From Thermoleophilaceae bacterium (GTDB taxonomy: Bacteria > Actinomycetota > Thermoleophilia > Solirubrobacterales > Thermoleophilaceae): a stretch of 43,276 bases of DNA. The stretch covers positions 1-43,276 of the forward strand of contig JAICJV010000018.1 of NCBI GenBank assembly GCA_025928265.1. Direction: 5' to 3'. Shown here piece after piece: positions 10,660 to 17,794 of the stretch; the first letter of the stretch is position 1, and each line of letters opens with the position of its first letter. Below the pieces are notes generated by a model. It was not told the origin of the DNA, ran no database searches, and saw only the letters and a program-made list of their open reading frames with translations. Made by a program: the position numbers and the translations under genes.

Positions 10660-11330
10660 CAGCCGCGCAGGCGATACCCGACGTTGCGCACCGTCTCGAT
10701 CGGCGCCGGGCCATGCTCCTCGCTGCCGAGCTTGCGGCGCAGCGAGCTCACGTACACCTCCACGACCTTCGTGTCCGGGTCGAACTCCACCCCCCACACG
10801 GCGTCGAGGATCTGCGCGCGCGACAGCACCTGATCGGGGTGGCGCATCAGGTACGCGAGCAGGTCGAACTCGCGCGAGCTCAGCTCGACCTCGTCGCCCG
10901 CCCGCGTCACGCGGCGCGAGCGCAGGTCGAGCTCGAGGTCGCCGACGACGAGCGCATGGGAGGTCGCCTGGCCCGGGTCGCGCAGCTGTGCGCGCACGCG
11001 CGCGAGCAGTTCGTCGAAGGAGAACGGCTTGGTGATGTAGTCGTCGGCGCCGAGGTCGAGCCCCTCGACCTTGTTCTCCACGCTCGCACGTGCCGTGAGC
11101 AGGATCACGGGCAGCGCCGGCTTCTTTGTGCGGATCGACCGCAGAACGTCAAGGCCGCTCTTCCCGGGCAGCATCACGTCGAGCAGCACGAGCGCGGTGT
11201 CGTCGGCGAGGGCCAGGCGCTCGCCGGTCGGGCCATCATGCGCGAGCCGGACGGTGTGTCCCTCGGCCGTGAGAGCGCGCGAGACGAACTCGCCCAGCGA
11301 CGCCTCGTCCTCGACAACCAGGATGCGCAC
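10659..11330 (-). CDS. OmpR/PhoB-family response regulator
   Basis: A 223-residue regulator with a receiver domain (acidic pair E7/D8, phospho-acceptor D51 in LLDVMLPG, conserved lysine in ITKPF) and a C-terminal winged helix (SSREFDLLAYLMRHPDQVLSR through RNVGYRLRG). The GTG start gives the canonical MRILVVEDE. It is first in the run regulator-kinase-Usp and divergent from the heme membrane protein gene, with 76 bases between. OmpR-type regulators bind direct repeats at about 11-bp phasing; such repeats occur at 16391-16423. Confidence 0.95.
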   Translation of the reverse strand: MRILVVEDEASLGEFVSRALTAEGHTVRLAHDGPTGERLALADDTALVLLDVMLPGKSGLDVLRSIRTKKPALPVILLTARASVENKVEGLDLGADDYITKPFSFDELLARVRAQLRDPGQATSHALVVGDLELDLRSRRVTRAGDEVELSSREFDLLAYLMRHPDQVLSRAQILDAVWGVEFDPDTKVVEVYVSSLRRKLGSEEHGPAPIETVRNVGYRLRG

Positions 11331-11406
11331 AAGAGCCGATGCTAGGTGCCGCTCAGTTCGCCGCGAGCGGGCATAAGAGCCATCTCATTGCCGGCTAACC
11401 CTCCGC

Positions 11407-12012
11407 TTGCGCGCGCGACCGACGATCGCCTTGTTGGGCGGCACATCCGGCAACGAGATCCTCACGAGCGCCACCGCGGCGGTCCTCACCCTCCTGCTTC
11501 TGGCGGAGGGCGTCACCGTGATCCGGATGAACGGCCTCGTGACCGCGCACATGTTCATCGGGATGGTCCTGATCCCGCCGCTGTTGCTGAAGCTCACGAG
11601 CACCGGTTACCGCTTCGCGCGCTACTACACCGGCGCGCGGGCCTACCGAGACAAGGGACCGCCGTACCTGCCGTTGCGGGCGCTCGCGCCCGTGCTCGTG
11701 CTCGCGACCATCGGCCTGTTCGGCACCGGCATCGTGCTCATGGCCGACCACCATCGCTCCGACACGGTGATGTTCTTCCACAAGCTCACCTTCATCGTCT
11801 GGGGGGTGGTGTTCGGCATCCACTTCCTGGCCTATGTGCCCCGCGTGCTGCGGTCGCTTCGAGCCGACTGGACGCAGTCGCGCCGCCATACCGTGCCCGG
11901 GTCAGGCTGGCGCGCAATGCTCGTTGCCGCGTCTCTGGGGGGCGGGCTCGCGCTTGCGCTGGCGCTGCTGTCGACGATCCAGGGCTTCCACGGCGGCGAC
12001 GGCTTCGGCTGA
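11407..12012 (+). CDS. Heme-type (cytochrome b/b561-like) four-helix membrane protein
   Basis: A 201-residue protein with four to five hydrophobic segments and histidines placed inside them as in b-type cytochromes: H48 (VTAHMF), H125 (FFHKL) and H139 (GIHFL), plus H115/H116 in a loop. A conserved-looking YRFARYYTG segment follows the second helix. I recognise it as an uncharacterised actinobacterial family but cannot name a function. The TTG start at 11407 is the only one upstream of the first helix. It is divergent from the response regulator and convergent with the ferredoxin gene (3-base gap), so it sits against the redox operon and probably takes part in the same electron transfer. Confidence 0.7.
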   Translation: MRARPTIALLGGTSGNEILTSATAAVLTLLLLAEGVTVIRMNGLVTAHMFIGMVLIPPLLLKLTSTGYRFARYYTGARAYRDKGPPYLPLRALAPVLVLATIGLFGTGIVLMADHHRSDTVMFFHKLTFIVWGVVFGIHFLAYVPRVLRSLRADWTQSRRHTVPGSGWRAMLVAASLGGGLALALALLSTIQGFHGGDGFG

Positions 12013-12015
12013 GCG

Positions 12016-12222
12016 TCAGCTTCCCCGGCGCAGCTTGAGAGCGAGTGCCGGGCACATCTTCACGGCCCGCTCGGCGTGGTCGCGCAAGTCGGGCGGCACG
12101 TCGCCCGAATCGATCATCGGGTAGCCCCAGTCGTCGAGCTGAATCCACTCCGGGAACAGCTCGGCGCACATGCCGTGCGCGGTGCAGGCGGTCGGGTCGA
12201 CTACCAGGCGCTCGGGTCTCAT
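12016..12222 (-). CDS. Three-cysteine ferredoxin (3Fe-4S type or 4Fe-4S with a non-Cys ligand)
   Basis: A 68-residue acidic ferredoxin. It has the pattern C-x2-H-x2-C (CTAHGMC) and a distant CP (KMCPALAL). The second cysteine of a regular 4Fe-4S motif is histidine, as in ferredoxins that serve P450s and related actinobacterial oxidoreductases. The ATG overlaps the TGA of the NuoF-like gene (ATGA). It is the last gene of the redox operon and the likely soluble electron donor or acceptor of the NuoF-like protein. Confidence 0.9.
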   Translation of the reverse strand: MRPERLVVDPTACTAHGMCAELFPEWIQLDDWGYPMIDSGDVPPDLRDHAERAVKMCPALALKLRRGS

Positions 12223-13472
12223 GCCGTCGCCGCCTCGCGTGCGCGCGGCGTCAGGAGCAGACGGGCTCGGCCGCATGCGGCGCAGGGCCCGCGCCGCGCA
12301 TGCTCGGAGAGCTCGGTCGCGAACACGCGGCCCGCTGTCGAGATCATGCGCGCGACGCCGTCGGGATGCCGGCAGGCGCCGCGCCCGCGAACCATCTCGG
12401 TCCAGCGGGTGAGCCGCGCCCCGTCGCCGCGCTCGGTCCGGCCGCCCGCGATCCGGCCGAGCAGATCGGCCAGAGCGCCGAGGCCGTAGACGCAGGGGCC
12501 ACACTGCCCGGCCGACTCGTCGGCGAGCCAGGCCGTGAGCGCAGCGGTCTCCGCGACGGGGCAGTCGGCGGCGCCGAGCGCCACCAGGACTCCGGCGCCG
12601 GCGGAGACCCCGGCGGACTGGAGCGAGGCGTCGTCGAATGAGAGCCCCTCGCCGGCCCCGCCGACCCAGCCGCCGAAGTAGCCGCCCACGAGCAGCGCGC
12701 GCACCTGCTGGAGCCGCCCGCCCGCGATGTCCAGCACGTCCGGAAGAGGCGTGCCCGCCGGGATCTCGTAGACACCGGGCGCGCGGACGGCCCCCGAGAT
12801 CGAGACGAGCGCCGTCCCGGGGATGCCGCCGCTGCCGCCATCGCGAAACCAGGCCGCGCCGTGGCGTGCGATGAGCGCGACGTGGGCGAGCGTCTCGGCG
12901 TTCTGCACGAGGGTCGGCCGGCCGTTCAGCCCTCGCTCGGCCGGGAACGGCGGCTTGAGCCGCGGCAACGGGGCGCGGCCTTCGAGGTGGGACAGGAGCG
13001 CGCTTTCCTCGCCGCCGACGTAGCCGTGCGGGGACGCCTCGACCTTGATCCGCACCGCCGGGCGCGCGGCGGCCCGGCGCTCGCGCAGAGCCGACCGGAT
13101 CGGTGCGTGCACACCGGCCGGCGCCGCGATCACGCAGTCGCGCGCGCCCAGGGCCTGCGCCGCGAGCAGCGCGCCGTCGAGCACGAGATGCGGCACCTGC
13201 GTCATCAGCACGCGGTCTTTCGCGCTCATCGGCTCGCCCTCGGCGGCGTTCACCACGATCACGGGGCGCCGCCGGCCGGCCACCGCGCGCCACTTCGCCG
13301 CCGCCGGGAACCCCGCGCCGCCGCAGCCGCGCAGCCCGGCGGCTTCGAGTTCAGCGATCAGCGCGTCGCCGCCGCCACGGCCGAGCAGCGGCGATGGACC
13401 GTGGAGCTCGAGGTGGGTGGCCAGGCCGATCGGATGGGGCGACGGGAGGCCCGCGAGCAGGCGGTGTCTCAT
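12219..13472 (-). CDS. NuoF-like NADH/FMN-binding flavo-iron-sulfur protein
   Basis: A 417-residue relative of NuoF of complex I. The FMN-site region GLRGCGGAGFPAAAKW, the NAAEGEP segment, GYVGGEESALL and the SLBB region (GTPLPDVLDIAGG) are all present. The iron-sulfur region reads ESAGQCGPC with a later GRGACRH, so the first of the four canonical ligands (CGQCxPC...C) is alanine; an extra CAAC lies near the C-terminus. It is coupled by ATGA overlaps to the ferric-reductase-like gene upstream and the ferredoxin downstream. There are no NuoE, NuoG or other complex I genes, so it is a stand-alone electron-transfer module. Whether it uses NAD(H) is not known. Confidence 0.88.
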   Translation of the reverse strand: MRHRLLAGLPSPHPIGLATHLELHGPSPLLGRGGGDALIAELEAAGLRGCGGAGFPAAAKWRAVAGRRRPVIVVNAAEGEPMSAKDRVLMTQVPHLVLDGALLAAQALGARDCVIAAPAGVHAPIRSALRERRAAARPAVRIKVEASPHGYVGGEESALLSHLEGRAPLPRLKPPFPAERGLNGRPTLVQNAETLAHVALIARHGAAWFRDGGSGGIPGTALVSISGAVRAPGVYEIPAGTPLPDVLDIAGGRLQQVRALLVGGYFGGWVGGAGEGLSFDDASLQSAGVSAGAGVLVALGAADCPVAETAALTAWLADESAGQCGPCVYGLGALADLLGRIAGGRTERGDGARLTRWTEMVRGRGACRHPDGVARMISTAGRVFATELSEHARRGPCAACGRARLLLTPRAREAATA

Positions 13473-14128
13473 CTCTTTCCTCCGAGGAGCGAGGACGGCG
13501 TTCCGGACTTCTTGGCCCAGCCGTTCGCGAGCGGGCCCGCGGGGATCCAGAGCGCGAGTGCCAGGCCCGCGATCGCCAGAACAGCCGTCACACCCGTCAC
13601 GGCGACGCCGGCCGAGTACGACGCGGCGGCGCGGGCCAGGACGGCCAGCGCGACGGCAGCCGCGCAGGCCAGCGACAGCCAGAGCATCCACCCCGGCTTG
13701 ATGTCCGAGCCGGTTCCGAGTGCGTGCATGAAGGCGAACGGCCAGCACGCGTACGCCGCCCAATGCACGGTGCGCCACGCGCGCACGCCGATGCGCGCAC
13801 GCAGCAGGCTCGTGACCGCGAGCGCCAGCAACAGGTCGAACGACAGCGCCCCGAGACCGACCCAGACCGGGCGGTATGTGCCGCCGAAGGGCACGATCGC
13901 GTCGGCCAGCCTGATCGGAGCGAACGAGTCGAGAACGGCCGTGAGCACGTGGATCGCCACGAGCAGCACGACGAACAGCGAGGCGGTGCGATGGACCGCA
14001 TCCACCACGAAGCGCGGTGTGCGCTGCGACGAGAGCCGGGCGACGTCGACGATGCCGAGCACGAGCGTGATGGTGAGCAGCACGAGGGCAACTCCGCCGG
14101 TCGCGCGGGTGAGGTACCACAGCGCCAT
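13469..14128 (-). CDS. Ferric-reductase-like (YedZ-type) diheme membrane protein
   Basis: A 219-residue integral membrane protein with about six helices. Two histidine pairs, H46/H60 and H122/H135, are spaced 12-13 residues apart in adjacent helices, the heme-ligand arrangement of the ferric reductase/MsrQ superfamily. The ATG overlaps the apbE stop (TGATG) and the gene overlaps the NuoF-like gene by four bases. No flavin or NAD domain is fused to it, so it presumably exchanges electrons with the NuoF-like protein on the cytosolic side and passes them across the membrane. Confidence 0.85.
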   Translation of the reverse strand: MALWYLTRATGGVALVLLTITLVLGIVDVARLSSQRTPRFVVDAVHRTASLFVVLLVAIHVLTAVLDSFAPIRLADAIVPFGGTYRPVWVGLGALSFDLLLALAVTSLLRARIGVRAWRTVHWAAYACWPFAFMHALGTGSDIKPGWMLWLSLACAAAVALAVLARAAASYSAGVAVTGVTAVLAIAGLALALWIPAGPLANGWAKKSGTPSSLLGGKR

Positions 14129-15039
14129 CAGGCCGCGATCTCCTCGGCCGGCCAGCCGCCGACGGCCACGACACGGCCGTTCGGGGCCACGAGGCGCGCG
14201 GGCAGACCGAGATCCGCCAGCCAGGCCGGCGCGTGCTGCCCGCGCAGCACCGCCGCGGTGGAGGCCACATTCGCGTCGACGCAGGTGGCCGCCGCAACGG
14301 TCACCGTGCGCCACACCTCGCGCGCGGGGAGGCCGGTGGCAGGGTCGACGATGTGATGCACCGCACGCCCGCCGCGCCGCCAGCGCCGGACGGTGGTGCT
14401 CGAGGTCGCGAGCCCGCCTGCGCCGACGGCGACGGTCGTGTCACTCGCTCCCGCGTGGTCGTCGCCCACGCCGACGGGCCACCCGCCGGCCGGCGCCTCG
14501 CCTGCGACGGCGATGTCGCCGCCCAGGTTCACGAGCACCCCGCCCGGCGTCGCAGCCTGCGCCCGTGCGGCCGCCATGTCGGCCGCCCATGCCTTCGCGG
14601 TGGCGCCGAGGTCGAGCTGCACACCCGCCGGCAGGGTCACCGTCCCGCGCCTCGGGTCGGTGACCACGTCACGCCAGGCGCCGGCGGGCACGGGCGTGAT
14701 CGCCGCGCCGGCGACGGGCACGTCCGCGATGTCGCGGTCATAGCCGATCGCGATCATCGCGGCGCCCACGGTCGGGTCCACCAGCCCGTCGGTGGCGCGC
14801 GCGGCGCCGAGCGCGACGCCCAGTGCCTCCATCAAGGTGGGGCTCACCGAGGTCGGCGCCCCCTGGGCGCGATTCACGCGGGCGAGCTCCGACTCGGGGC
14901 GGAAGCGGCTGCATGCGGCGTCCACGGCGTCGAGCACCGACTCGACGGCCGCTCGTGCCGGTCCGAGCGCAGCCGGGTCGGTGGTGACGACCGTGGCCGT
15001 GGTGCCCAGCGCGGGCCAGGTCCCGGCGACCGCGCTCAG
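14128..15039 (-). CDS. apbE: FAD:protein FMN transferase (ApbE), probable CTG start
   Basis: ApbE attaches FMN from FAD covalently to Thr/Ser of extracytosolic flavoproteins. Family features are SRFRPESELARVNR, a DGLVDPTVG stretch, LDLGATAKAWAAD, VNLGGDI, and HHIVDPATGLPA near the C-terminus. The first ATG/GTG/TTG in frame is GTG at 14937, but the family's N-terminal strand (WPALGTTATVV) is encoded upstream of it in the same open frame. The only reasonable initiator is CTG at 15037-15039, which overlaps the TGA stop of the preceding gene as CTGA, matching the other junctions of this operon. That gives 303 residues. No signal peptide is seen. The enzyme call is firm; the start is inferred. Confidence 0.88.
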   Translation of the reverse strand: MSAVAGTWPALGTTATVVTTDPAALGPARAAVESVLDAVDAACSRFRPESELARVNRAQGAPTSVSPTLMEALGVALGAARATDGLVDPTVGAAMIAIGYDRDIADVPVAGAAITPVPAGAWRDVVTDPRRGTVTLPAGVQLDLGATAKAWAADMAAARAQAATPGGVLVNLGGDIAVAGEAPAGGWPVGVGDDHAGASDTTVAVGAGGLATSSTTVRRWRRGGRAVHHIVDPATGLPAREVWRTVTVAAATCVDANVASTAAVLRGQHAPAWLADLGLPARLVAPNGRVVAVGGWPAEEIAA

Positions 15040-15425
15040 GACCCGCCGGTCCCCGTTACCGGAGGCTGCGGGCTGGGCGCGGGCGCGACCGGCGGCGGCT
15101 GCGGGACCGCGGGCGCGGGCGCGGAGGGCGCAGGCGCGGGCGCGGAGGGCGCAGGCGGCGCCGCGGTGCGGTTGCGGTGAGGACGGGGGTGATGGCGACG
15201 GTGATGACGCACCGCGTGCTGGCGATGGCTCGTGTGAGCGACCACCGTCGCGTGGCGCTTCTTCTGGTACGGAGGCGTGGCGCCGTGGGCCAGGACGGTG
15301 AACCCGGCGACGAGCGCAAGGCCGGTGGCAATGACGAGCCGGCGCAGCGTCCGTAGGCGGCGCAGTGCGCGGTCCCGGCTCGTGGCCTGATCGCGCCGCT
15401 CGTGCGGGGGCAGAGAGGCGTACAT
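15036..15425 (-). CDS. Membrane-anchored His/Pro-rich protein, unknown function
   Basis: A 129-residue protein, first in the redox operon. A basic N-terminus (about 1-30) precedes one transmembrane segment (about 30-48), then a Lys/His/Arg-rich stretch (about 53-86) and a Pro/Ala/Ser repeat to the end. No domain is recognised. The histidine cluster could bind metal or heme, or be a spacer outside the membrane; that is speculation. It lacks the D-x2-[ST]-G-A-[ST] flavinylation motif, so it is not an obvious ApbE substrate. Its 3' half contains a perfect 21-bp tandem duplication. Its stop codon overlaps the proposed apbE CTG start. Confidence 0.7.
   Translation of the reverse strand: MYASLPPHERRDQATSRDRALRRLRTLRRLVIATGLALVAGFTVLAHGATPPYQKKRHATVVAHTSHRQHAVRHHRRHHPRPHRNRTAAPPAPSAPAPAPSAPAPAVPQPPPVAPAPSPQPPVTGTGGS
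15113..15154. repeat. Perfect 21-bp tandem duplication in the Pro/Ala-rich coding tail
   Basis: Two identical 21-bp units (15113-15133 and 15134-15154) encode the Ala-Pro-Ser repeat of the His/Pro-rich protein. The units are in frame, so copy number can change without breaking the gene. Confidence 0.9.
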
Positions 15426-15471
15426 GCCAGGGTTATCACCACCGCCGTGACGGTGGAGGTAACCCCGGCAT
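15424..15471. promoter_or_regulatory. 21-bp inverted repeat upstream of the redox operon
   Basis: The left arm 15424-15444 and right arm 15451-15471 match at 18 of 21 positions with a 6-base centre (ccgtga). The left arm overlaps the ATG of the first operon gene. It could be a regulator's operator, a leader hairpin that hides the start codon, or the terminator stem of the upstream secreted-protein gene; no T-run follows it in the direction of transcription. Confidence 0.6.
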
Positions 15472-15492
15472 GAGAACCCTCTGAGATGAGTG

Positions 15493-16344
15493 CTACTTCA
15501 CCCGCGTCATGCGCAGGTTCCAGGCGATGATCGTCTTGCCGGTGGTGTCCCCCTTGCCGAGGTTCACGGTGTTGTCGCCCGAGATCACGAGCTTCTTGCG
15601 CTTCTTGTCGAAGAGCTTGCTCTCCTTGATCTTGGCGGGGCTGATCCAGATCTCGCCGGCGTTCTCCGGATAGCTGTCGACCTGCGAGTAGGGACAGTTC
15701 GTGTAGGTCTCGTTCAGGCTCGAGGCAGCGTCCTCGCCGCCGGGCTGCGTCCACTCGTACTGCCAGCCCTCGAGCTTCAGGTTGTTCTTCTCCGGCGTGC
15801 CGCCCGGGAGCGGCACGAACATGTCCGCGTCCGGGCTTCCGTCGCGGAAGTAGAGCTTCGCCTTGAAGATGCCGTCGCGCGTGCCGCAGTCCTTCGCCGG
15901 CGGGACGTAGCCCGGGTCGGCGCCGCCGTTGTCGCCGCAGTTCGGGCCGATATCGCCCGCGTGCACCGTCATCTCGCCGTTGCGGTCGGCCTGCGCCTGA
16001 AGCGTGAGCATGAACGGCGTCAGGAAGACCATCGGGCGGCCGTTGGTCAGGTACAGGTTCGGCTGGCCCTTCGGCGGGGTGCGGAACGTGACCCTGAACG
16101 TGCGCTTGCTGTCGAATTTGATCGTCTGGTCGCCGTAGCCGTCCGCGCCGGCGTCACACGGATCGTCCTTGTCGTTCGGCCGGTGATACTCGAAGGTGCT
16201 CACCTGGCTGCCCGACAGCGTCGCCTTGAAGGTGGCTTCCTTGTACGGCTTCTTCGCGGCGTCGGCCGCGATCGGCAGCGCGAGCAGCGCCAGCGCGGCC
16301 ACGGCGGAGATCGCACGAGCGTGCGCCCAGCTGCGGTTCTGCAT
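15493..16344 (-). CDS. Secreted protein of unknown function, four cysteines
   Basis: A 283-residue protein with a clear Sec signal peptide (positive MQNRSWAHAR, hydrophobic core, cleavage after ADA near residue 29). The mature part is beta-rich by appearance, has four cysteines (DDPCDAG, GPNCGDN, KDCGTR, TNCPYS) that could make two disulfides, and ends in a Lys-rich segment and KTIIAWNLRMTRVK. I recognise no family. ATG 16344 is chosen over an upstream start at 16371 because AAGGAG (16351-16356) sits six bases before it. Three 11-bp direct repeats lie upstream at 16391-16423. Confidence 0.8.
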   Translation of the reverse strand: MQNRSWAHARAISAVAALALLALPIAADAAKKPYKEATFKATLSGSQVSTFEYHRPNDKDDPCDAGADGYGDQTIKFDSKRTFRVTFRTPPKGQPNLYLTNGRPMVFLTPFMLTLQAQADRNGEMTVHAGDIGPNCGDNGGADPGYVPPAKDCGTRDGIFKAKLYFRDGSPDADMFVPLPGGTPEKNNLKLEGWQYEWTQPGGEDAASSLNETYTNCPYSQVDSYPENAGEIWISPAKIKESKLFDKKRKKLVISGDNTVNLGKGDTTGKTIIAWNLRMTRVK

Positions 16345-16350
16345 GTCCGT

Positions 16351-16356
16351 CTCCTT
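16351..16356 (-). promoter_or_regulatory. Shine-Dalgarno AAGGAG fixing the start of the secreted protein
   Basis: AAGGAG with a 6-base spacer to ATG 16344. It is one of the few strong ribosome-binding sites in the window and decides between two in-frame starts. Confidence 0.85.
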
Positions 16357-16390
16357 GGGGGTCGATTGCACGCCGCGATGCTCGGCTGGC

Positions 16391-16423
16391 GCCGTTGCGC
16401 CGGCGTTGCGGTGCCGTTGCGGC
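16391..16423. repeat. Three 11-bp direct repeats upstream of the secreted-protein gene
   Basis: Units gccgttgcgcc, ggcgttgcggt and gccgttgcggc follow each other without a gap, with a weaker fourth unit after them. The 11-bp phasing places each copy on the same face of the helix, as in binding sites of OmpR-family regulators. They lie 47-79 bases upstream of the start at 16344. Confidence 0.55.
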
Positions 16424-16534
16424 GCCGCGTTCGCGGCCGCTGCGGCGCCCGGTCAGATCAACGACACCGACCGGCCTAAGGACTTGCTCACGCAGTGACT
16501 CCCGTCAGAGGCTGGACGCAGCGTGATCGCATAC

Positions 16535-16540
16535 AGGAGG
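16535..16540 (+). promoter_or_regulatory. Shine-Dalgarno AGGAGG fixing the start of the propeller-PASTA protein
   Basis: A full AGGAGG with a 6-base spacer to ATG 16547, which rules out the in-frame GTG at 16523 that lies upstream of it. Confidence 0.85.
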
Positions 16541-16546
16541 CGGGAG

Positions 16547-17788
16547 ATGGGCCGACGTGCACTGGGAGCGCTGGCCGCGGCGGTCAGCCTCGTCCTGATG
16601 CTCTGCGCGTCCGCGGACGCGAGCAGCATCTTCTTCATTCGCGACGGCCAGGTTTGGGTGGCCAACCCGGACGGCAGTGGGCAGCGCCAGATCGCCACCG
16701 GCGGGTCCGCGGGCGACCCGCCCTTCAAGACGATCGCCGCGAACAAGGGCGGCGCCCCCATCATCGCCTGGCAGCGGTCGTTTCCCAACTCGTTCGGGAC
16801 GATGCAACCCGACGGCAGCGGCTACGCGCTCAACGCCTACAACGACAACATGCACGGCACGCTGCCGACCGCGACCGTGGGCCTCGACGTGGCGGGCGAC
16901 CGGATGTCGTACGCCCTCGGTCACAACTCGTTCAGCGGCGCCAGCGTCTACGGGCCGCACTCGATCCGGACCGATGGCAGCGAGCCCCGCGCGATCGCGA
17001 CCGACGGATTCGGCGGGGCATCCAGCTCCGTCGGCGTCACCTTCGGCGACCCCGCCGGCAACTCCCTGCTGTTCGACACGGAGACGAGCAATTACGGCGG
17101 CGAAGCGCCATCCGCCTGCTCGAACTCGAGCCACATTCTGGTGCGCCAGGTGCCGCAGCCGACAGAGTCGAGCGATGCCAACGCCCACCCGGACGCGTTC
17201 TACTGCGGCGAGAGCGGCATCGACCTGTTCCGCCCCGCGCTCCGGCCGGACGGCGGGCTGATCGCTGCCCAGGCTCAGAACGATCCCGACCATCCCGGCG
17301 ATCCGAACCTGGCGTCCGGCCATCCGCGAATCGTCACGCTCCCGATCGGCGGAGCCGCCGGTGCGGCCCCATCGCCGGTCACGTTCCTGACGGCCGACGG
17401 CCTCGACGCCACCGAGCCCGACTTCTCGCCCGATGGCGGCACCATCGCGTTCACGGGGCCCGACGGCATCTACACGGTGCCCGCTGCCGGTGGCAGCGTG
17501 GTGAAGATCATCGACAACGGGATCTACCCGGCGTGGAGCCCGTACTCGCTGCCGGGGAGCGGAGCCGCAACGGGCACCCACACGAAGAAGCGCTGCCGGG
17601 TGCCGCGTGTGGTCGGCAAGAAGCTGGGCGCGGCCAAGCGGGCTGTGAGGCACGCGGGCTGTCGGGTGGGGAAGATCCGGCACAAGCATGCGACGCGCCG
17701 CAAGCGTGGGCGCGTCCTCAAGCAGAGCCCGAGGCCCCGGAAGCTCGTCAAGCTGCACACCAGGGTCAGGCTGACGGTCGGCAGGTAG
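16547..17788 (+). CDS. Secreted TolB-like beta-propeller protein with C-terminal PASTA domain
   Basis: A 413-residue exported protein. A signal peptide (MGRRALGALAAAVSLVLMLC, then cleavage near ADA) is followed by WD40/PD40-type propeller blades, for example IFFIRDGQVWVANPDGSG and PDFSPDGGTIAFTGPDGIY. The last 65 residues are one PASTA-like module starting CRVPRVVGKKLGAAKRAVRH with a second cysteine 22 residues after the first, then a very basic RRKRGRV tail. PASTA modules bind peptidoglycan fragments or cell-wall polymers in other proteins; here they may tether the propeller to the wall. It is divergent from the other secreted protein and convergent with comEC. Confidence 0.82.
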   Translation: MGRRALGALAAAVSLVLMLCASADASSIFFIRDGQVWVANPDGSGQRQIATGGSAGDPPFKTIAANKGGAPIIAWQRSFPNSFGTMQPDGSGYALNAYNDNMHGTLPTATVGLDVAGDRMSYALGHNSFSGASVYGPHSIRTDGSEPRAIATDGFGGASSSVGVTFGDPAGNSLLFDTETSNYGGEAPSACSNSSHILVRQVPQPTESSDANAHPDAFYCGESGIDLFRPALRPDGGLIAAQAQNDPDHPGDPNLASGHPRIVTLPIGGAAGAAPSPVTFLTADGLDATEPDFSPDGGTIAFTGPDGIYTVPAAGGSVVKIIDNGIYPAWSPYSLPGSGAATGTHTKKRCRVPRVVGKKLGAAKRAVRHAGCRVGKIRHKHATRRKRGRVLKQSPRPRKLVKLHTRVRLTVGR

Positions 17789-17794
17789 GCGGTG

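Noticed and set aside
11407-12012. TSAT near the N-terminus of the heme membrane protein as a flavinylation site
   Set aside because: The surrounding sequence does not match the NqrB, NqrC or RnfG contexts and the segment sits at a membrane helix border.
14128-14937. apbE starting at GTG 14937
   Set aside because: It would delete the conserved N-terminal strand; the CTGA junction explains the upstream homology better.
15036-15425. HGAT in the His/Pro-rich protein as an ApbE flavinylation site
   Set aside because: The motif requires S/T before GA[S/T] with an upstream Asp; neither is present.
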